64,000 nucleotides of DNA, taken from Alteribacter lacisalsi (GTDB lineage: Bacteria > Bacillota > Bacilli > Bacillales > Salisediminibacteriaceae). The notes under the pieces are model-generated. The model did no database searches. It was given only the letters and a program-made list of their open reading frames with translations, and had not been told where the DNA came from. Location of the stretch: the NCBI RefSeq assembly GCF_003226345.1, contig NZ_PDOF01000001.1, positions 1,178,001 through 1,242,000 on the forward strand. Reading direction: 5' to 3'. Positions 33,704 to 43,018 of this stretch are shown here, one piece after another; position 1 is the stretch's first letter; every line of letters starts with the position of its first letter. The translations under genes were made by a program, and so were the position numbers.

Positions 33704-36073
33704 ATGGAACGTGAGCGTACCAACCGCCTGGCGGTTGATGAAAGAATCAGCGAATTACTTGATAAGCCTGATCACCTGCTGAAGGAAACAGAGATTGTCA
33801 GGCTGATCCAATATGTTACCGAAGAGCAGGATGCAGAAAGCCCATCAGACGAAGGAAGCAGGAAACAGCTTGCGTATCTGTATACCCTGGCAGCAAGGGC
33901 GAGGTATGCCAGAAAGCAGGAAGAAGATGATAAAACAGCCAAGTGGGCTGAGCAGGCTGCTTCCATGCTTCCAAAGGATGCGTATGTAGCCGGACTGTTC
34001 CGCAATCTTGATTATGCATCACTGATGACAGATTTGTTACCGAACCGTTTCGCAAAAATCAGGGAAACAGATCACAGCCATGCAAAAAAAGCAGTAGTTG
34101 AACAGTATCTTCAAACAGCTCGGGAATTTTTAAGCCGTGAACCGGAACTGCTGAAACGGGCTTCAAGACTTGATGAAAATGCCCAGATTGTCAGTGACTA
34201 TGAAGCTTATGCCTTCAGTGGCAAGGTGCTCTCCTTTCTTGAGAGAGCCAAAGATGCTGTCCAGCATCTTCAGGACGCATCTAATTCTTTTCGGGAAAGC
34301 ATCTCCGGTATCTATCATTCAAAAGAGCATCTAAAAAGGGTCAAGGAGGCTGTCGCTGTCCTTGAAGAGCTCGCTGCCGAATGGGAACAGATCCGTAAAG
34401 ACACTCTCAGAAAAGAGGACGAGCCGACAGCCCTGCGTGATCTCCACAGTATGGTCGGATTAAAGGAAGTAAAGGAAAGGGTCCGCAGCTACTACCGGTA
34501 TCTTGTTTATCAGAAAGAACGAAAGGAACAGGGGTTTCAATTTCAGGATGAACAAAGTCTGAATATGATTCTTACCGGAAATCCGGGAACAGGGAAAACG
34601 ACCATTGCCCGGCTTCTTGCACGGATCTATCATGAACTCGGCGTTCTTCCCCGTGAGCATGTGACCGAGGTAGACCGTTCTCACCTTGTCGGTTCCTACC
34701 TCGGGCAGACGGAGGAGAAAACGATGAATGTCATAAAGGAAGCTGCAGGTGGTGTGCTCTTTATAGATGAGGCGTACAGCCTGAAGCGCGAGGGTTCAAG
34801 CGGAACCGATTATGGCCAGACAGCCGTCGATACCCTCGTTTCCGCTATGACCGGAGGAGAATTTGCCGGCTCATTTGCTGTTATTCTTGCAGGATATCCG
34901 GAAGAGATGCGCCGGTTTTTATGGAGCAATCCAGGACTGCGGAGCCGCTTCCCGGAGAACAATCACATTCACCTGCCCGATTATTCCATCAATGAACTGC
35001 TTGAAATCGGGGAGCATGTGGCGCTCGACAATGACTTTTCCCTTACGGAGGAGGCCCTGCCGGCTTTCAGGCATCGTCTGGAAAAAGAACAGGTGGACGA
35101 CAGTTTCGGCAATGCCCGCTCGGCACGAAACATCGTGTTAAATGCGGTATTTAAAAAAGGAGCACGGGCTGCTGCTAAAGAGTCGTATACAAGAAAAGAC
35201 TTTACTGTTCTTGAAAAGGACGATTTTCATATAGGTGACAAGGAAGAGGAAAGAACCGGCACCCCGGAGGAGCGTCTTGGGGAACTGATTGGTCTTGAGA
35301 GTGTAAAAAAAGAAGTGAGAACCCTTGCCTCGTTTGTGAAAGTTCAGAAGATGAGAAGGGAAAAACAACTCCCTTCCGTGCCTGTTCAGCTCCACAGCCT
35401 TTTTACGGGGAATCCCGGTACCGGGAAAACAACAGTAGCGAAAATCTTCTCTGAAATTCTCTACGAACTTGACCTGCTTAAAAGAGGCCATCTCGTTGTC
35501 GCCGGTCGAAGTGATCTTGTTAGCGGCTACACAGGCCAGACAGCAGGGAAAACAAAAAAGAAGATCCGTGAAGCCCTCGGTGGGGTTCTCCTGATTGATG
35601 AAGCATACAGCCTCCTCTCCGGAGGTCCTGGTGATTTTGGCAAGGAAGCTGTGGACACGCTGGTTGAAGAAATGACAAAGCATGAGGAAAATCTGGTTGT
35701 GATCCTTGCCGGCTATCCGGAGCCGATGAAAGCATTGATCAAAAGCAATCCAGGACTCGCTTCAAGGTTTAAAAAAACCATTCTGTTTCCGGACTACTCA
35801 CCGAAAGAGCTGCTTGACATTCTTCTGTATTATATAGAGCGGTTCGGCTACAGGCTTGAAGAAGGAGCCGTTGAAGAGATTCAAAACCGGATTGACGCTG
35901 TCAGACCAGCAGGAAACGGTCGTGCAATGAAGGATGCGGTGGAGGATGCCATTCAGCATCATTCCTACAGGATCCTGTCAGATTCTGCTGCCGTGCCTGA
36001 TGAACAAACACTTACCACTCTTAAAGCCGACGATTTTACGACACTTATTCAGATAAGGGGAGAAGAGAGCTAA
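33704..36073 (+). CDS. Tandem AAA+ ATPase (SpoVK/CbbX-like)
   Basis: A 789-aa protein with a helical N-terminal region (about residues 1-240) and two AAA+ modules of the CbbX/SpoVK type. Walker A motifs GNPGTGKT are at 292-299 and 569-576; Walker B GGVLFIDEAYSL is near 349-360 and GGVLLIDEAYSL lies in the second module. Both keep ILAGYPE and arginine-rich NPGLxSRF. SpoVK has a single module, so this doubled form is distinct. GGGGGA precedes ATG 33704. yneP starts right after its stop. Role is unknown; a spore or remodelling function is inferred. Confidence 0.88.
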   Translation: MERERTNRLAVDERISELLDKPDHLLKETEIVRLIQYVTEEQDAESPSDEGSRKQLAYLYTLAARARYARKQEEDDKTAKWAEQAASMLPKDAYVAGLFRNLDYASLMTDLLPNRFAKIRETDHSHAKKAVVEQYLQTAREFLSREPELLKRASRLDENAQIVSDYEAYAFSGKVLSFLERAKDAVQHLQDASNSFRESISGIYHSKEHLKRVKEAVAVLEELAAEWEQIRKDTLRKEDEPTALRDLHSMVGLKEVKERVRSYYRYLVYQKERKEQGFQFQDEQSLNMILTGNPGTGKTTIARLLARIYHELGVLPREHVTEVDRSHLVGSYLGQTEEKTMNVIKEAAGGVLFIDEAYSLKREGSSGTDYGQTAVDTLVSAMTGGEFAGSFAVILAGYPEEMRRFLWSNPGLRSRFPENNHIHLPDYSINELLEIGEHVALDNDFSLTEEALPAFRHRLEKEQVDDSFGNARSARNIVLNAVFKKGARAAAKESYTRKDFTVLEKDDFHIGDKEEERTGTPEERLGELIGLESVKKEVRTLASFVKVQKMRREKQLPSVPVQLHSLFTGNPGTGKTTVAKIFSEILYELDLLKRGHLVVAGRSDLVSGYTGQTAGKTKKKIREALGGVLLIDEAYSLLSGGPGDFGKEAVDTLVEEMTKHEENLVVILAGYPEPMKALIKSNPGLASRFKKTILFPDYSPKELLDILLYYIERFGYRLEEGAVEEIQNRIDAVRPAGNGRAMKDAVEDAIQHHSYRILSDSAAVPDEQTLTTLKADDFTTLIQIRGEES

Positions 36074-36496
36074 ATGTTAACGACCGAATCAAGGATCACT
36101 GTCAGATATGCAGAAACAGACCAGATGGGCGTGGTGTACCATGCGAATTATCTGGTCTGGTGCGAAATTGGGAGAACAGAACTGATCGAGGAACTGGGAT
36201 TCCGGTATGCAGATATGGAGAACTCCGGAATCCTGTCTCCTGTAACCAGTATTAATCTGTCCTACAAAGCTCCGGCACTTTATGGTGAAGATGTGACGGT
36301 GCTTACGTGGATTGAGGCGTATACCGGTATCCGGATTACATACGGCTACGAAATCAGGAATCAGGCAGGAGATGTGTGTGTAACCGGATTTAGTGAACAT
36401 GCGTGTGTAAAGAAAGAATCCTTTAGGCCCATCTCAGTCAAAAAACATTTTCCTGAATGGCATGAGGCCTATGAGCGCAATAAAAAGAAATCGTAA
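36074..36496 (+). CDS. yneP: Acyl-CoA thioesterase YneP (hot-dog fold)
   Basis: A 140-aa 4-hydroxybenzoyl-CoA thioesterase-type protein. The catalytic region RYAETDQMGVVYHANYLVWCE (written in part) has the Asp in TDQMG and HANY. The order agrees with B. subtilis yneP-yneQ. Its ATG follows the AAA+ stop without a gap and uses AGGGGAGAAGAG as a ribosome site, so the two are coupled. Substrate is an unspecified acyl-CoA. Confidence 0.9.
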   Translation: MLTTESRITVRYAETDQMGVVYHANYLVWCEIGRTELIEELGFRYADMENSGILSPVTSINLSYKAPALYGEDVTVLTWIEAYTGIRITYGYEIRNQAGDVCVTGFSEHACVKKESFRPISVKKHFPEWHEAYERNKKKS

Positions 36497-36516
36497 CACC
36501 GGGAGCGGGTGCACAG

Positions 36517-37083
36517 ATGGATACGTTTATCAATTTTCTGGAAAAGCATATGGGCAAAATTGAATGCGGCTGGCATCAGAATCAGCAGGGGCACAGGCTC
36601 CCTTTTCAGGTTGTCATGTACGAGGGGGGGCCAATGCCCGGGGCGAAGTCCTACTCAACCCTCGGTTTGAGCCTGGAAGCCTTAACAGACGGTGAATCGG
36701 GTGAATTGATTCATCAGGAGCTTATTTTCCTGACAGATGCCTTGTTTGATCATCCTGAGATTCCTTTTATACTGCAGAATACGGCCTTAATGGCTTTAAA
36801 CAGCCATACACCCTATTTCAGGGGAAACGTGATTGGACCATTTGGTCCCATGTTTGAAGGCTGTGACATGGAAGCATTTTACGTTACGCTGCCGGTGTAT
36901 TTTAACGAACCGTTCCGAGTGTACGAGACAAAAGCCGGAGTGCGGTACAACATGATGTGGCTCATTCCTATAACAGCATCGGAAGCTGACTTTATCGAAG
37001 CGAACGGATGGGGAATTTTTGAAGATCTTCTTTCCGAAACACAACCGGATCTGACAGACCTATACCGTGAATCACTTGTATAA
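36517..37083 (+). CDS. Suppressor-of-fused (SUFU) domain protein
   Basis: A 188-aa protein with the bacterial SUFU pattern: FLEKHMGKIECGWH, then YSTLGLS, RFELI-like HQELIFL, YFRGNVIGP and the end MMWLIPITASEADFIEANG. In other bacteria such domains are often immunity proteins of polymorphic toxin systems. No toxin gene is seen here, so it may be an orphan immunity or housekeeping form. It follows yneP by 20 bases and may share its transcript. Confidence 0.7.
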   Translation: MDTFINFLEKHMGKIECGWHQNQQGHRLPFQVVMYEGGPMPGAKSYSTLGLSLEALTDGESGELIHQELIFLTDALFDHPEIPFILQNTALMALNSHTPYFRGNVIGPFGPMFEGCDMEAFYVTLPVYFNEPFRVYETKAGVRYNMMWLIPITASEADFIEANGWGIFEDLLSETQPDLTDLYRESLV

Positions 37084-37145
37084 CGGAATTTGTTAAACGA
37101 ACGTGCGGCGCTTTGTGTGAAAGTGAGCACATCCGGTGATAACCA

Positions 37146-37175
37146 TGAATAAAATAACTTTTCCTCTGCAAAATA
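37146..37175 (+). promoter_or_regulatory. Forespore (sigma-G) promoter of tlp
   Basis: TGAATA (37146-37151), 17 bases, CAAAATA (37169-37175), matching the sigma-G pattern with two changes in the -10. Confidence 0.6.
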
Positions 37176-37203
37176 AGACAGTACTTTTTTGAAGGAGGAA
37201 TCG

Positions 37204-37440
37204 ATGATAATGAAGCCAAAACCGGATAACCGCCAGGACAACGCAGAAAAGCTTGAACAGATGGTGGAAAACACGCGTGAAAACATGGAAGCAGCTCAGG
37301 AAACGGCTGATAATCTCGATCTGAAAGAGGAAGATCGCCAGGCAATTAAGGAAAAAAACCAGCGCCGTGAAGAAAGCATTCAGAGCTTTCAGGCTGAGAT
37401 TGCCGATGAAAAAGGCGATCGTGAGCGCGGCGACTATTAA
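37204..37440 (+). CDS. tlp: Small acid-soluble spore protein Tlp
   Basis: A 78-aa protein with [20 protein letters not shown] and [21 protein letters not shown], matching Tlp (thioredoxin-like SASP), KPDDRSNNVEKLQDMVQNT in B. subtilis. AAGGAGG lies upstream; ATG 37210 is the alternative start. It lies in the conserved yneP-tlp-yneQ region. Confidence 0.9.
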   Translation: MIMKPKPDNRQDNAEKLEQMVENTRENMEAAQETADNLDLKEEDRQAIKEKNQRREESIQSFQAEIADEKGDRERGDY

Positions 37441-37465
37441 TTTTGTCCATAACAGGGTAACAGAG

Positions 37466-37496
37466 AAGGTAGGAGCCGGTGCTCCTGCCTTTTTCT
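37466..37496 (+). terminator. Terminator after tlp
   Basis: Stem AGGTAGGAGC / GCTCCTGCCT, loop CGGT, then TTTTTCTTT. Confidence 0.8.
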
Positions 37497-37631
37497 TTAG
37501 TCTGTGATTTCTTCAATCTTCCCGGATGTTTTACCGAAGAGCCGTAAAATTGGGAACAGACGGCAAAATGATTGATTCTTTCATAGAGGACAAACTAAAA
37601 TAAAAACAGACTGCAAAGGAGGATGGGCACC

Positions 37632-37955
37632 GTGGCATTTGGCATCAGCCGGCGAGAACTTGAGCAATTTAAAAAAGAGGCCCAGAAGGGCGAAATTGCC
37701 ATCATTACCCACTACTGGTATGATGAACGGTTCCCCCAGTATAAAACCGTTACAAAAGCAGGATGTGCTGATACAGCCCGGCTTGTGAACTGGGGAAAGC
37801 AGTACGGCCTGAAAAAAGAATGGATTCATCACCGCGAAGGCCTGCCTCATTTTGATCTCCTCGGGGAAAATGCGGTCCGTATTCTTAGAGCGGAAGGCAG
37901 AACCGGCCAGCTTGAGAGGTTCAGACATGCCTTGACTCCTGCTTCTGACAGCTGA
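37632..37955 (+). CDS. yneQ: YneQ family protein
   Basis: A 107-aa soluble protein beginning MAFGISRRELEQFKKEAQKG with THYWYDERFPQYKTVTKAGC and WGKQYGLKKEWIHHR, the features of B. subtilis YneQ. GTG 37632 is used because AAGGAGG touches the in-frame ATG 37623. Function unknown. Confidence 0.85.
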   Translation: MAFGISRRELEQFKKEAQKGEIAIITHYWYDERFPQYKTVTKAGCADTARLVNWGKQYGLKKEWIHHREGLPHFDLLGENAVRILRAEGRTGQLERFRHALTPASDS

Positions 37956-37983
37956 AAACCAATCTGATCTGGAGGATGAGAAC

Positions 37984-38811
37984 ATGATTAAAAAACAAGA
38001 TGAAATTATTCATGAACTGAAAGTGAAACCGGAAATTGATCTGGAAGAGGAAAAGCGCAAGCGGATTGATTTCCTGAAGGCCTACACGAAAAAGTCAGGT
38101 ACAAAGGGATATGTACTCGGCATCAGCGGGGGACAGGATTCATCGCTTCTTGGCAAGCTCATTCAGCTCGCCATGTCTGAACTGAATGAAGAGGAATCCA
38201 CAGACCGCTATACGTTTTATGCCGTCCGCCTGCCGCACGGCACCCAGATGGATGAGGACGACGCCCAGTTGGCGCTGGACTTTATCAAACCGTACAACGT
38301 AAAAGCGGTGAACATTAAGCCGGCAGTAGTTGCCTCTTTTGAACAGTTTAAGGAAGCAACAGGGGAAGAAATGAGTGACTTTGTGAAGGGCAATACGAAA
38401 GCTCGTGAACGTATGAAAGTTCAGTACGACCTGGCCGCCCATTACAGTTGTCTCGTTGCAGGTACGGATCATGCTGCTGAAGCCGTGACCGGTTTTTACA
38501 CAAAGTTCGGGGACGGCGCCTGTGACGTGGCACCGTTGTTCGGATTGTCCAAACGCCAGGGTAAAGCTCTTCTTAAGTCACTAGGTGCTCCTGAGCGCCT
38601 TTATACGAAAAAACCGACAGCTGATCTTGAGGATGACCAGCCGCTCCTTCCGGACGAGGAAGCGCTCGGAATTACGTACGAAGAAATTGACGATTATCTG
38701 GAAGGAAATGATATCAGCAGCGGCAGCCGTGAAAACCTGGAGCAGCGCTATGACCAGACGGCCCACAAACGCCAGCTGCCGGTGACGGTCTACGATAAAT
38801 GGTGGCAGTAG
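37984..38811 (+). CDS. nadE: NH3-dependent NAD+ synthetase
   Basis: A 275-aa enzyme making NAD+ from deamido-NAD+, ammonia and ATP. The P-loop SGGQDSS is at residues 48-54; KGNTKARERMKVQYDLA and GTDHAAEAVTGFYTKFGDGA are typical of NadE, as is KKPTADLEDDQPLLPDEEALG. No glutaminase domain is present, as usual in Bacillus. GGAGG precedes ATG 37984. The PHP gene follows after 14 bases. Confidence 0.96.
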   Translation: MIKKQDEIIHELKVKPEIDLEEEKRKRIDFLKAYTKKSGTKGYVLGISGGQDSSLLGKLIQLAMSELNEEESTDRYTFYAVRLPHGTQMDEDDAQLALDFIKPYNVKAVNIKPAVVASFEQFKEATGEEMSDFVKGNTKARERMKVQYDLAAHYSCLVAGTDHAAEAVTGFYTKFGDGACDVAPLFGLSKRQGKALLKSLGAPERLYTKKPTADLEDDQPLLPDEEALGITYEEIDDYLEGNDISSGSRENLEQRYDQTAHKRQLPVTVYDKWWQ

Positions 38812-38825
38812 GAAGGGGGCTTCCA

Positions 38826-39677
38826 ATGAAAGCGGACCTTCATATGCATTCCACCTATTCAGACGGGGGATACGACCCTGAAGCACTGATGCAGAAATGT
38901 GCCGACGGAGGGCTGACGATGGTGTCTCTTACGGATCATGACACGACAGGGGGGCTTGTGGCCGCCCGGAAGTATGCTGATCAGCACGGAATCCGTTTCG
39001 TTTCAGGGATTGAACTGAGCACCAGATCGAAAAGCGGCAGAAGCGTGGACATTCTCGGCTACAACTTTGATGCGGAGGACCCGGAATTTCAGGAAACGAT
39101 CGCCTACTACAGAAGGATGCGCAAAGGCCGTATGGCTGAAATGATTGAGAAATGCCGAAGCCTCGGAATCAACGTGGAATGGTCGGATGTTCTTGTCCAT
39201 GTAACAGGTCATACGTACTCGAGGCCCCATATGGCAAAAGCACTCGTTGATAAAGGCTACGCAGAAAATGTGTCAGACGCTTTTAAGCGGTATGTAGGAT
39301 ATGGAAAGCCGCTCTACGTCCAAAAAAAAGAAGAGCTCTCGCCTGAGCAGGCGATTGATGTGATCCAGAGTGCCGGGGGGGTTGCCATCGTAGCGCATCC
39401 GGTATTCTACAACCTTGATGACGAAATAGCGGAATGGGCAGTATATAATGGACTGGATGGGATCGAGGTTTATCATCGTGATCATTCAAAAGAAACGATC
39501 GCCCGCTTCTGCCGTCTTGCCGACCGTATTGAAGAGAAAACAGGTCGTACGATTCTCCGGACCGGCGGCTCGGATTTTCATCATGAATCTTTCGGGCGGG
39601 ATGGGGAGGAAATTGGGATCACCAAGCTTCCGCATAAGGAAGCAGATCAGTTTCTCAGTGCCATTCGCACCAGGTAA
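38826..39677 (+). CDS. PHP-domain phosphoesterase (TrpH/YciV-like)
   Basis: A 283-aa PHP protein. Metal-binding motifs are ADLHMHSTYSDG at the start, LTDHDTTGG, GIELST, VAIVAHPVFYN and the end GGSDFHHESFG. Relatives hydrolyse 3',5'-bisphosphate nucleotides or short oligoribonucleotides. ATG 38826 is chosen because an upstream frame overlaps nadE. It probably shares the nadE transcript, ending at a terminator. Confidence 0.88.
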   Translation: MKADLHMHSTYSDGGYDPEALMQKCADGGLTMVSLTDHDTTGGLVAARKYADQHGIRFVSGIELSTRSKSGRSVDILGYNFDAEDPEFQETIAYYRRMRKGRMAEMIEKCRSLGINVEWSDVLVHVTGHTYSRPHMAKALVDKGYAENVSDAFKRYVGYGKPLYVQKKEELSPEQAIDVIQSAGGVAIVAHPVFYNLDDEIAEWAVYNGLDGIEVYHRDHSKETIARFCRLADRIEEKTGRTILRTGGSDFHHESFGRDGEEIGITKLPHKEADQFLSAIRTR

Positions 39678-39680
39678 CGC

Positions 39681-39720
39681 ACAGGCCCGCAGGGATTAAT
39701 CCCCCGGGTCTGTTCTTTTT
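39681..39720 (+). terminator. Terminator after the PHP gene
   Basis: Imperfect stem ACAGGCCCGCAGGG / CCCCCGGGTCTGT with loop ATTAAT, then TTCTTTTT. Confidence 0.75.
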
Positions 39721-39794
39721 CAGAGAATTCATACGCTCTTTTTCTTCAACGTGCTATAATTTTAAAGTAAAGATGCACGAAGGGGAAATGTCAG

Positions 39795-41015
39795 ATGGAT
39801 CCATTGGAAGTGATTCAGAAAAAAGAACACGCAGCAGCTTTTTATCAGCCTGTCATCAGCTCTGACGCTCATGCAGTTAATGGATATGAAGTGCTGGGAA
39901 TGCTGAAAAACAAAGAGAGAACGGAGCCGCTGGGAGGTTTTTTCAGGGACCCTCTGGTGCCTGCTGAGTATAAGTGGGAAATTGACCAGAGAATCTATGA
40001 GCAGGCTTTTTCCTGTTATGTAAACAGTCCCGGCGCGCCTTTTCTGTTTTTAAATGTGCATGCCGGTGTGCTTTATGAGTTGGATGTCCATGAGCAGTTT
40101 CTGGCCATTATTGATTCCTTCAAAGACCAGGGGCTCAGTAAAAGTAAAATTGTGCTTCAGTTCAGGCAGAATGATTTCAAAGGAGATCCGGAAAGCTTTG
40201 GCCACCTGCTTAAGTTTTTTACGACGAGCGGGTTGAAAGTAGCCATCGATGATCTGGGAAGGCACGGAAGCGATCTTGACCTTCTGTCCAAGCTCGAACC
40301 CGACCTGCTGAAAATTGATCTCATGGAAATCGGAAATCATGAGTCTGCCTTTGATTACAGAAATGTGCTTGACGCGCTGGCCGTTTTTTCAAAGAAAATC
40401 GGTGCTTCGCTTATGTTTAAAGGAATTGAGGATTTTCATCATCTCTATCTTGCCTGGCGTCACGGAGGGCAGTTCATGGAAGGGAATTATCTGATGAGAC
40501 CGGCGGATAAGTGGGTCAGTCCGGAAGCCATGACACCGTCATTTAAAGAAAAAATCAAATCTTTTATTGTTCGGGAAAACAGGCGGCTTCAGGACCAGAT
40601 TGCTTTTGTACTGGAGGTGGACACCAAACTCATCCGCCTGGAAAAAGACCTTCCGCTAAATGCAGGTAAAGATCACCGGGCGGTCCAGGTGGCAAAAGCG
40701 CTCTCTGCTATGGCGTTTAGAGTGTACAGCTGCGATCGGTTCGGCTATCAGCTCACCTGTAACTGGATTAAGGACATCCAGTCGGGCTGGACTTCACAGG
40801 AAGAGGCAAAAGGAAAGAACTGGAGCTGGCGCTCTTATTTTCTTGAAAACCTTGCGCAGATGGAAGGACGCAAGGCAGGCATACTCTCTGACATGTACAG
40901 GGATATCGAAACCAATGAACTGATCAGAACCTATTCCTATCCTCTGGGAGAAAATGAATTTATTTTTATCGACCTTGATCCATCGTTTCTTTACGAGCGT
41001 GACTGGCTGATGTAA
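39795..41015 (+). CDS. ykuI: Degenerate EAL-domain protein YkuI
   Basis: A 406-aa orthologue of YkuI: an EAL domain (about residues 1-250) and the YkuI-specific C-terminal PAS-like domain (about 255-406, KNWSWRSYFLENL to IDLDPSFLYERDWLM). YkuI binds c-di-GMP in B. subtilis. Here EVLG (Glu32) and AIDDLG are kept, but the metal-binding motif usually EITE reads LQFRQ and the EGVE loop reads KGIE. It is therefore probably a c-di-GMP receptor or inactive, not a phosphodiesterase. It is transcribed alone. Confidence 0.9.
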   Translation: MDPLEVIQKKEHAAAFYQPVISSDAHAVNGYEVLGMLKNKERTEPLGGFFRDPLVPAEYKWEIDQRIYEQAFSCYVNSPGAPFLFLNVHAGVLYELDVHEQFLAIIDSFKDQGLSKSKIVLQFRQNDFKGDPESFGHLLKFFTTSGLKVAIDDLGRHGSDLDLLSKLEPDLLKIDLMEIGNHESAFDYRNVLDALAVFSKKIGASLMFKGIEDFHHLYLAWRHGGQFMEGNYLMRPADKWVSPEAMTPSFKEKIKSFIVRENRRLQDQIAFVLEVDTKLIRLEKDLPLNAGKDHRAVQVAKALSAMAFRVYSCDRFGYQLTCNWIKDIQSGWTSQEEAKGKNWSWRSYFLENLAQMEGRKAGILSDMYRDIETNELIRTYSYPLGENEFIFIDLDPSFLYERDWLM

Positions 41016-41028
41016 TATACGATAGGAT

Positions 41029-41055
41029 GCCGGGCAGGTTTTCTGCCCGGCTTTT
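41029..41055 (+). terminator. Terminator after ykuI
   Basis: Perfect stem GCCGGGCAG / CTGCCCGGC with loop GTTTT, followed by TTTT. Confidence 0.88.
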
Positions 41056-41186
41056 CGGTTTGGTTACCTTCATAGCAGATGGACCGTTTTAAAAATGGAT
41101 TCGGCCCCGGGAACCGTTCACGGTGTACCGGCCGGGTGTACTGAGGTATAATGAACATGAAGGCGAGGCTGAAGAGGAGAGTATAA

Positions 41187-41882
41187 ATGAAAAAATGGAT
41201 CGCTTTTGCGCTGCTTCTGACTGCTCTTGCCCTGTTGTGGCAAACCGATTTTGTCACTGCAGCAAGAAACAGCAATACAGAATTCTTTACAGATACGCTG
41301 TTTGAACAGTGGGGCCCTTTTCTTCTTGCAGTGACAATACCGCTTATGATTGTTCAGAATATTTTTACTCTTTTTCCGGTACTTCTTGTAATCGTGGTGC
41401 ATAATCTTGCGTTCGGTTTTTTCTGGGGAAGTATTTTCAGTCTGGCTGGCACTGTGGCCGGGGCATTAGCGTGCTTTTATATCGTCCGCTATTTCAATGT
41501 AGGATGGGTACGGAAAGTGCAGGAGAAAAATGAGGAGAAATTCGAAAAATACTACCGCTGGATAAAAAAATACGGCGTCATGATGATCATTGTGCTCAGA
41601 AGTGTTCCTGTGTTTCCGAGTAATATTATCTCTGCTGCAGCGGCTTTTACGCCGATCGGCAGCAGATCATATTTCTGGTCCTGTGTATTCGGAAATACCT
41701 CCATGGTCTGGCTTCTCTCACTTCTCAGTGCTCCTGTATGGGCCGGAGATGCGGAGGGGAGTTTCGTTTCCTGGCTGCTGGCAGGGTATCTTGCCTACTG
41801 TGCCATGCTGCTATTGTTCTTTGTGCAGCAGGAAGTAAGCAGCAGACGGATTCGAACGGTCAGGAAGCAGAGAATATCCTAA
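41187..41882 (+). CDS. TVP38/TMEM64 (VTT) membrane protein
   Basis: A 231-aa protein with five or six hydrophobic segments. The VTT signature appears as NLAFGFFWGSIFSLAGTVAGA and VLRSVPVFPSNIISAAAAF. It differs in sequence from the relative at 31276, so it is a paralogue and not a recent copy. ATG 41187 follows GAGGAGAG. Substrate unknown. Confidence 0.85.
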   Translation: MKKWIAFALLLTALALLWQTDFVTAARNSNTEFFTDTLFEQWGPFLLAVTIPLMIVQNIFTLFPVLLVIVVHNLAFGFFWGSIFSLAGTVAGALACFYIVRYFNVGWVRKVQEKNEEKFEKYYRWIKKYGVMMIIVLRSVPVFPSNIISAAAAFTPIGSRSYFWSCVFGNTSMVWLLSLLSAPVWAGDAEGSFVSWLLAGYLAYCAMLLLFFVQQEVSSRRIRTVRKQRIS

Positions 41883-41979
41883 TAAAAAGTACAGGCACAC
41901 AAGGGCTTGTACTTTTTTAAAAACCAGTGATTTAGTACCATATTAGAAAAGGGACAAGAAACAGGAAGGGGAGGCTGAT

Positions 41980-42978
41980 ATGATTACTGCCGCATGGATT
42001 CTGTCTGCAGCGATTATCCTTATCGTGGTAACGGTGAGGACTGTTGAAAACAAGAAGAAAACAGACCCTTTTGCTTTTGAAGGAGAAAGAGAGAAGCTGC
42101 TGGGCAGCCTCGAAGAAACACGGCTCAGCCCGGCCATGGCAGTAAAACTTCTATCCAGGCGAGGTCTTTCATCAAATGATGTTACAGCAGGTCTGCTCCA
42201 TGCTGCTTATAAAGGTGCAGTAAAACTGGAGTATGATCATACCGGAGGGAATCACCGGTTTTCAGACTCCCGTCCGGACAAGGAGCATGAACCTTTGACG
42301 GAGGATGAAAGATACCTTCTTGACTGGCTTTTGTACCGGGTCGGCCGGGATGGCCACTTCCATGTTGATGATCTGGCCGGCTTTACAGGGGACAAACAAA
42401 AGATGGAGCAGTATCTTCAAGACCTTTATGAATGGGAAAAACAGACTATTGCCTCTATGAAAGCCTTTGATCTGTACCGGCCTCTTAGTCTCCCGAGAAT
42501 GATTCTGGCCGGTACAGGGGCAGCAGGCATTCTAACAGGAAGTGTTTTCTTATTTTTCCACCCATTTTCAGGAATAGCTGTCTTTCTCGCCGCACTATTC
42601 AGTCTTATATCGATCCGGTCTGTATCTCCACATACAGCGGCGGGAAGAATGGAGGAAGCAAGGTGGCGGACCTATTACCGGATGCTAACGGACATAAATG
42701 CTGAAGAGATAGGCAGAGAGCACCTCTCATCCGCCTTTATTTTTGCGGTTGCCTTCAAGGTTGTTGACCGGTTTTTTACCGCTTTTCCGATCCAGGAAGC
42801 CGGGGAACTGAAAGTAAATGAGGAACCGTTTCCTCTTTATTACTTCGCCCCTGCCGGATCCTTTGTGCTTTCAGCAGAAGGGATCAGAATGTATGAGGAG
42901 CTGGAACAGGGATTTGACCGTGTTGAAAATGCCCCTGTCGCCATGACCGATTCAGACCTGCCTGACGGACTTGATTGA
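41980..42978 (+). CDS. DUF2207-like membrane protein
   Basis: A 332-aa protein with a first transmembrane segment (about residues 3-20), a soluble region with winged-helix-like LSPAMAVKLLSRRGLSSNDV (about 48-67), two adjacent transmembrane segments (about 172-208) and a soluble tail. The layout resembles the C-terminal part of DUF2207/YciQ-type proteins. AGGGGAGG precedes the start. Function unknown. Confidence 0.55.
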   Translation: MITAAWILSAAIILIVVTVRTVENKKKTDPFAFEGEREKLLGSLEETRLSPAMAVKLLSRRGLSSNDVTAGLLHAAYKGAVKLEYDHTGGNHRFSDSRPDKEHEPLTEDERYLLDWLLYRVGRDGHFHVDDLAGFTGDKQKMEQYLQDLYEWEKQTIASMKAFDLYRPLSLPRMILAGTGAAGILTGSVFLFFHPFSGIAVFLAALFSLISIRSVSPHTAAGRMEEARWRTYYRMLTDINAEEIGREHLSSAFIFAVAFKVVDRFFTAFPIQEAGELKVNEEPFPLYYFAPAGSFVLSAEGIRMYEELEQGFDRVENAPVAMTDSDLPDGLD

Positions 42979-42996
42979 CTTTCAATCAGGTCCGTT
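42967..42996 (+). terminator. Terminator after the DUF2207-like gene
   Basis: Stem GGACTTGATTGA / TCAATCAGGTCC with a short loop, overlapping the stop codon and followed by GTTTT. Confidence 0.75.
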
Positions 42997-43018
42997 TTAA
43001 TACGCTCCTCTAAAAAGA

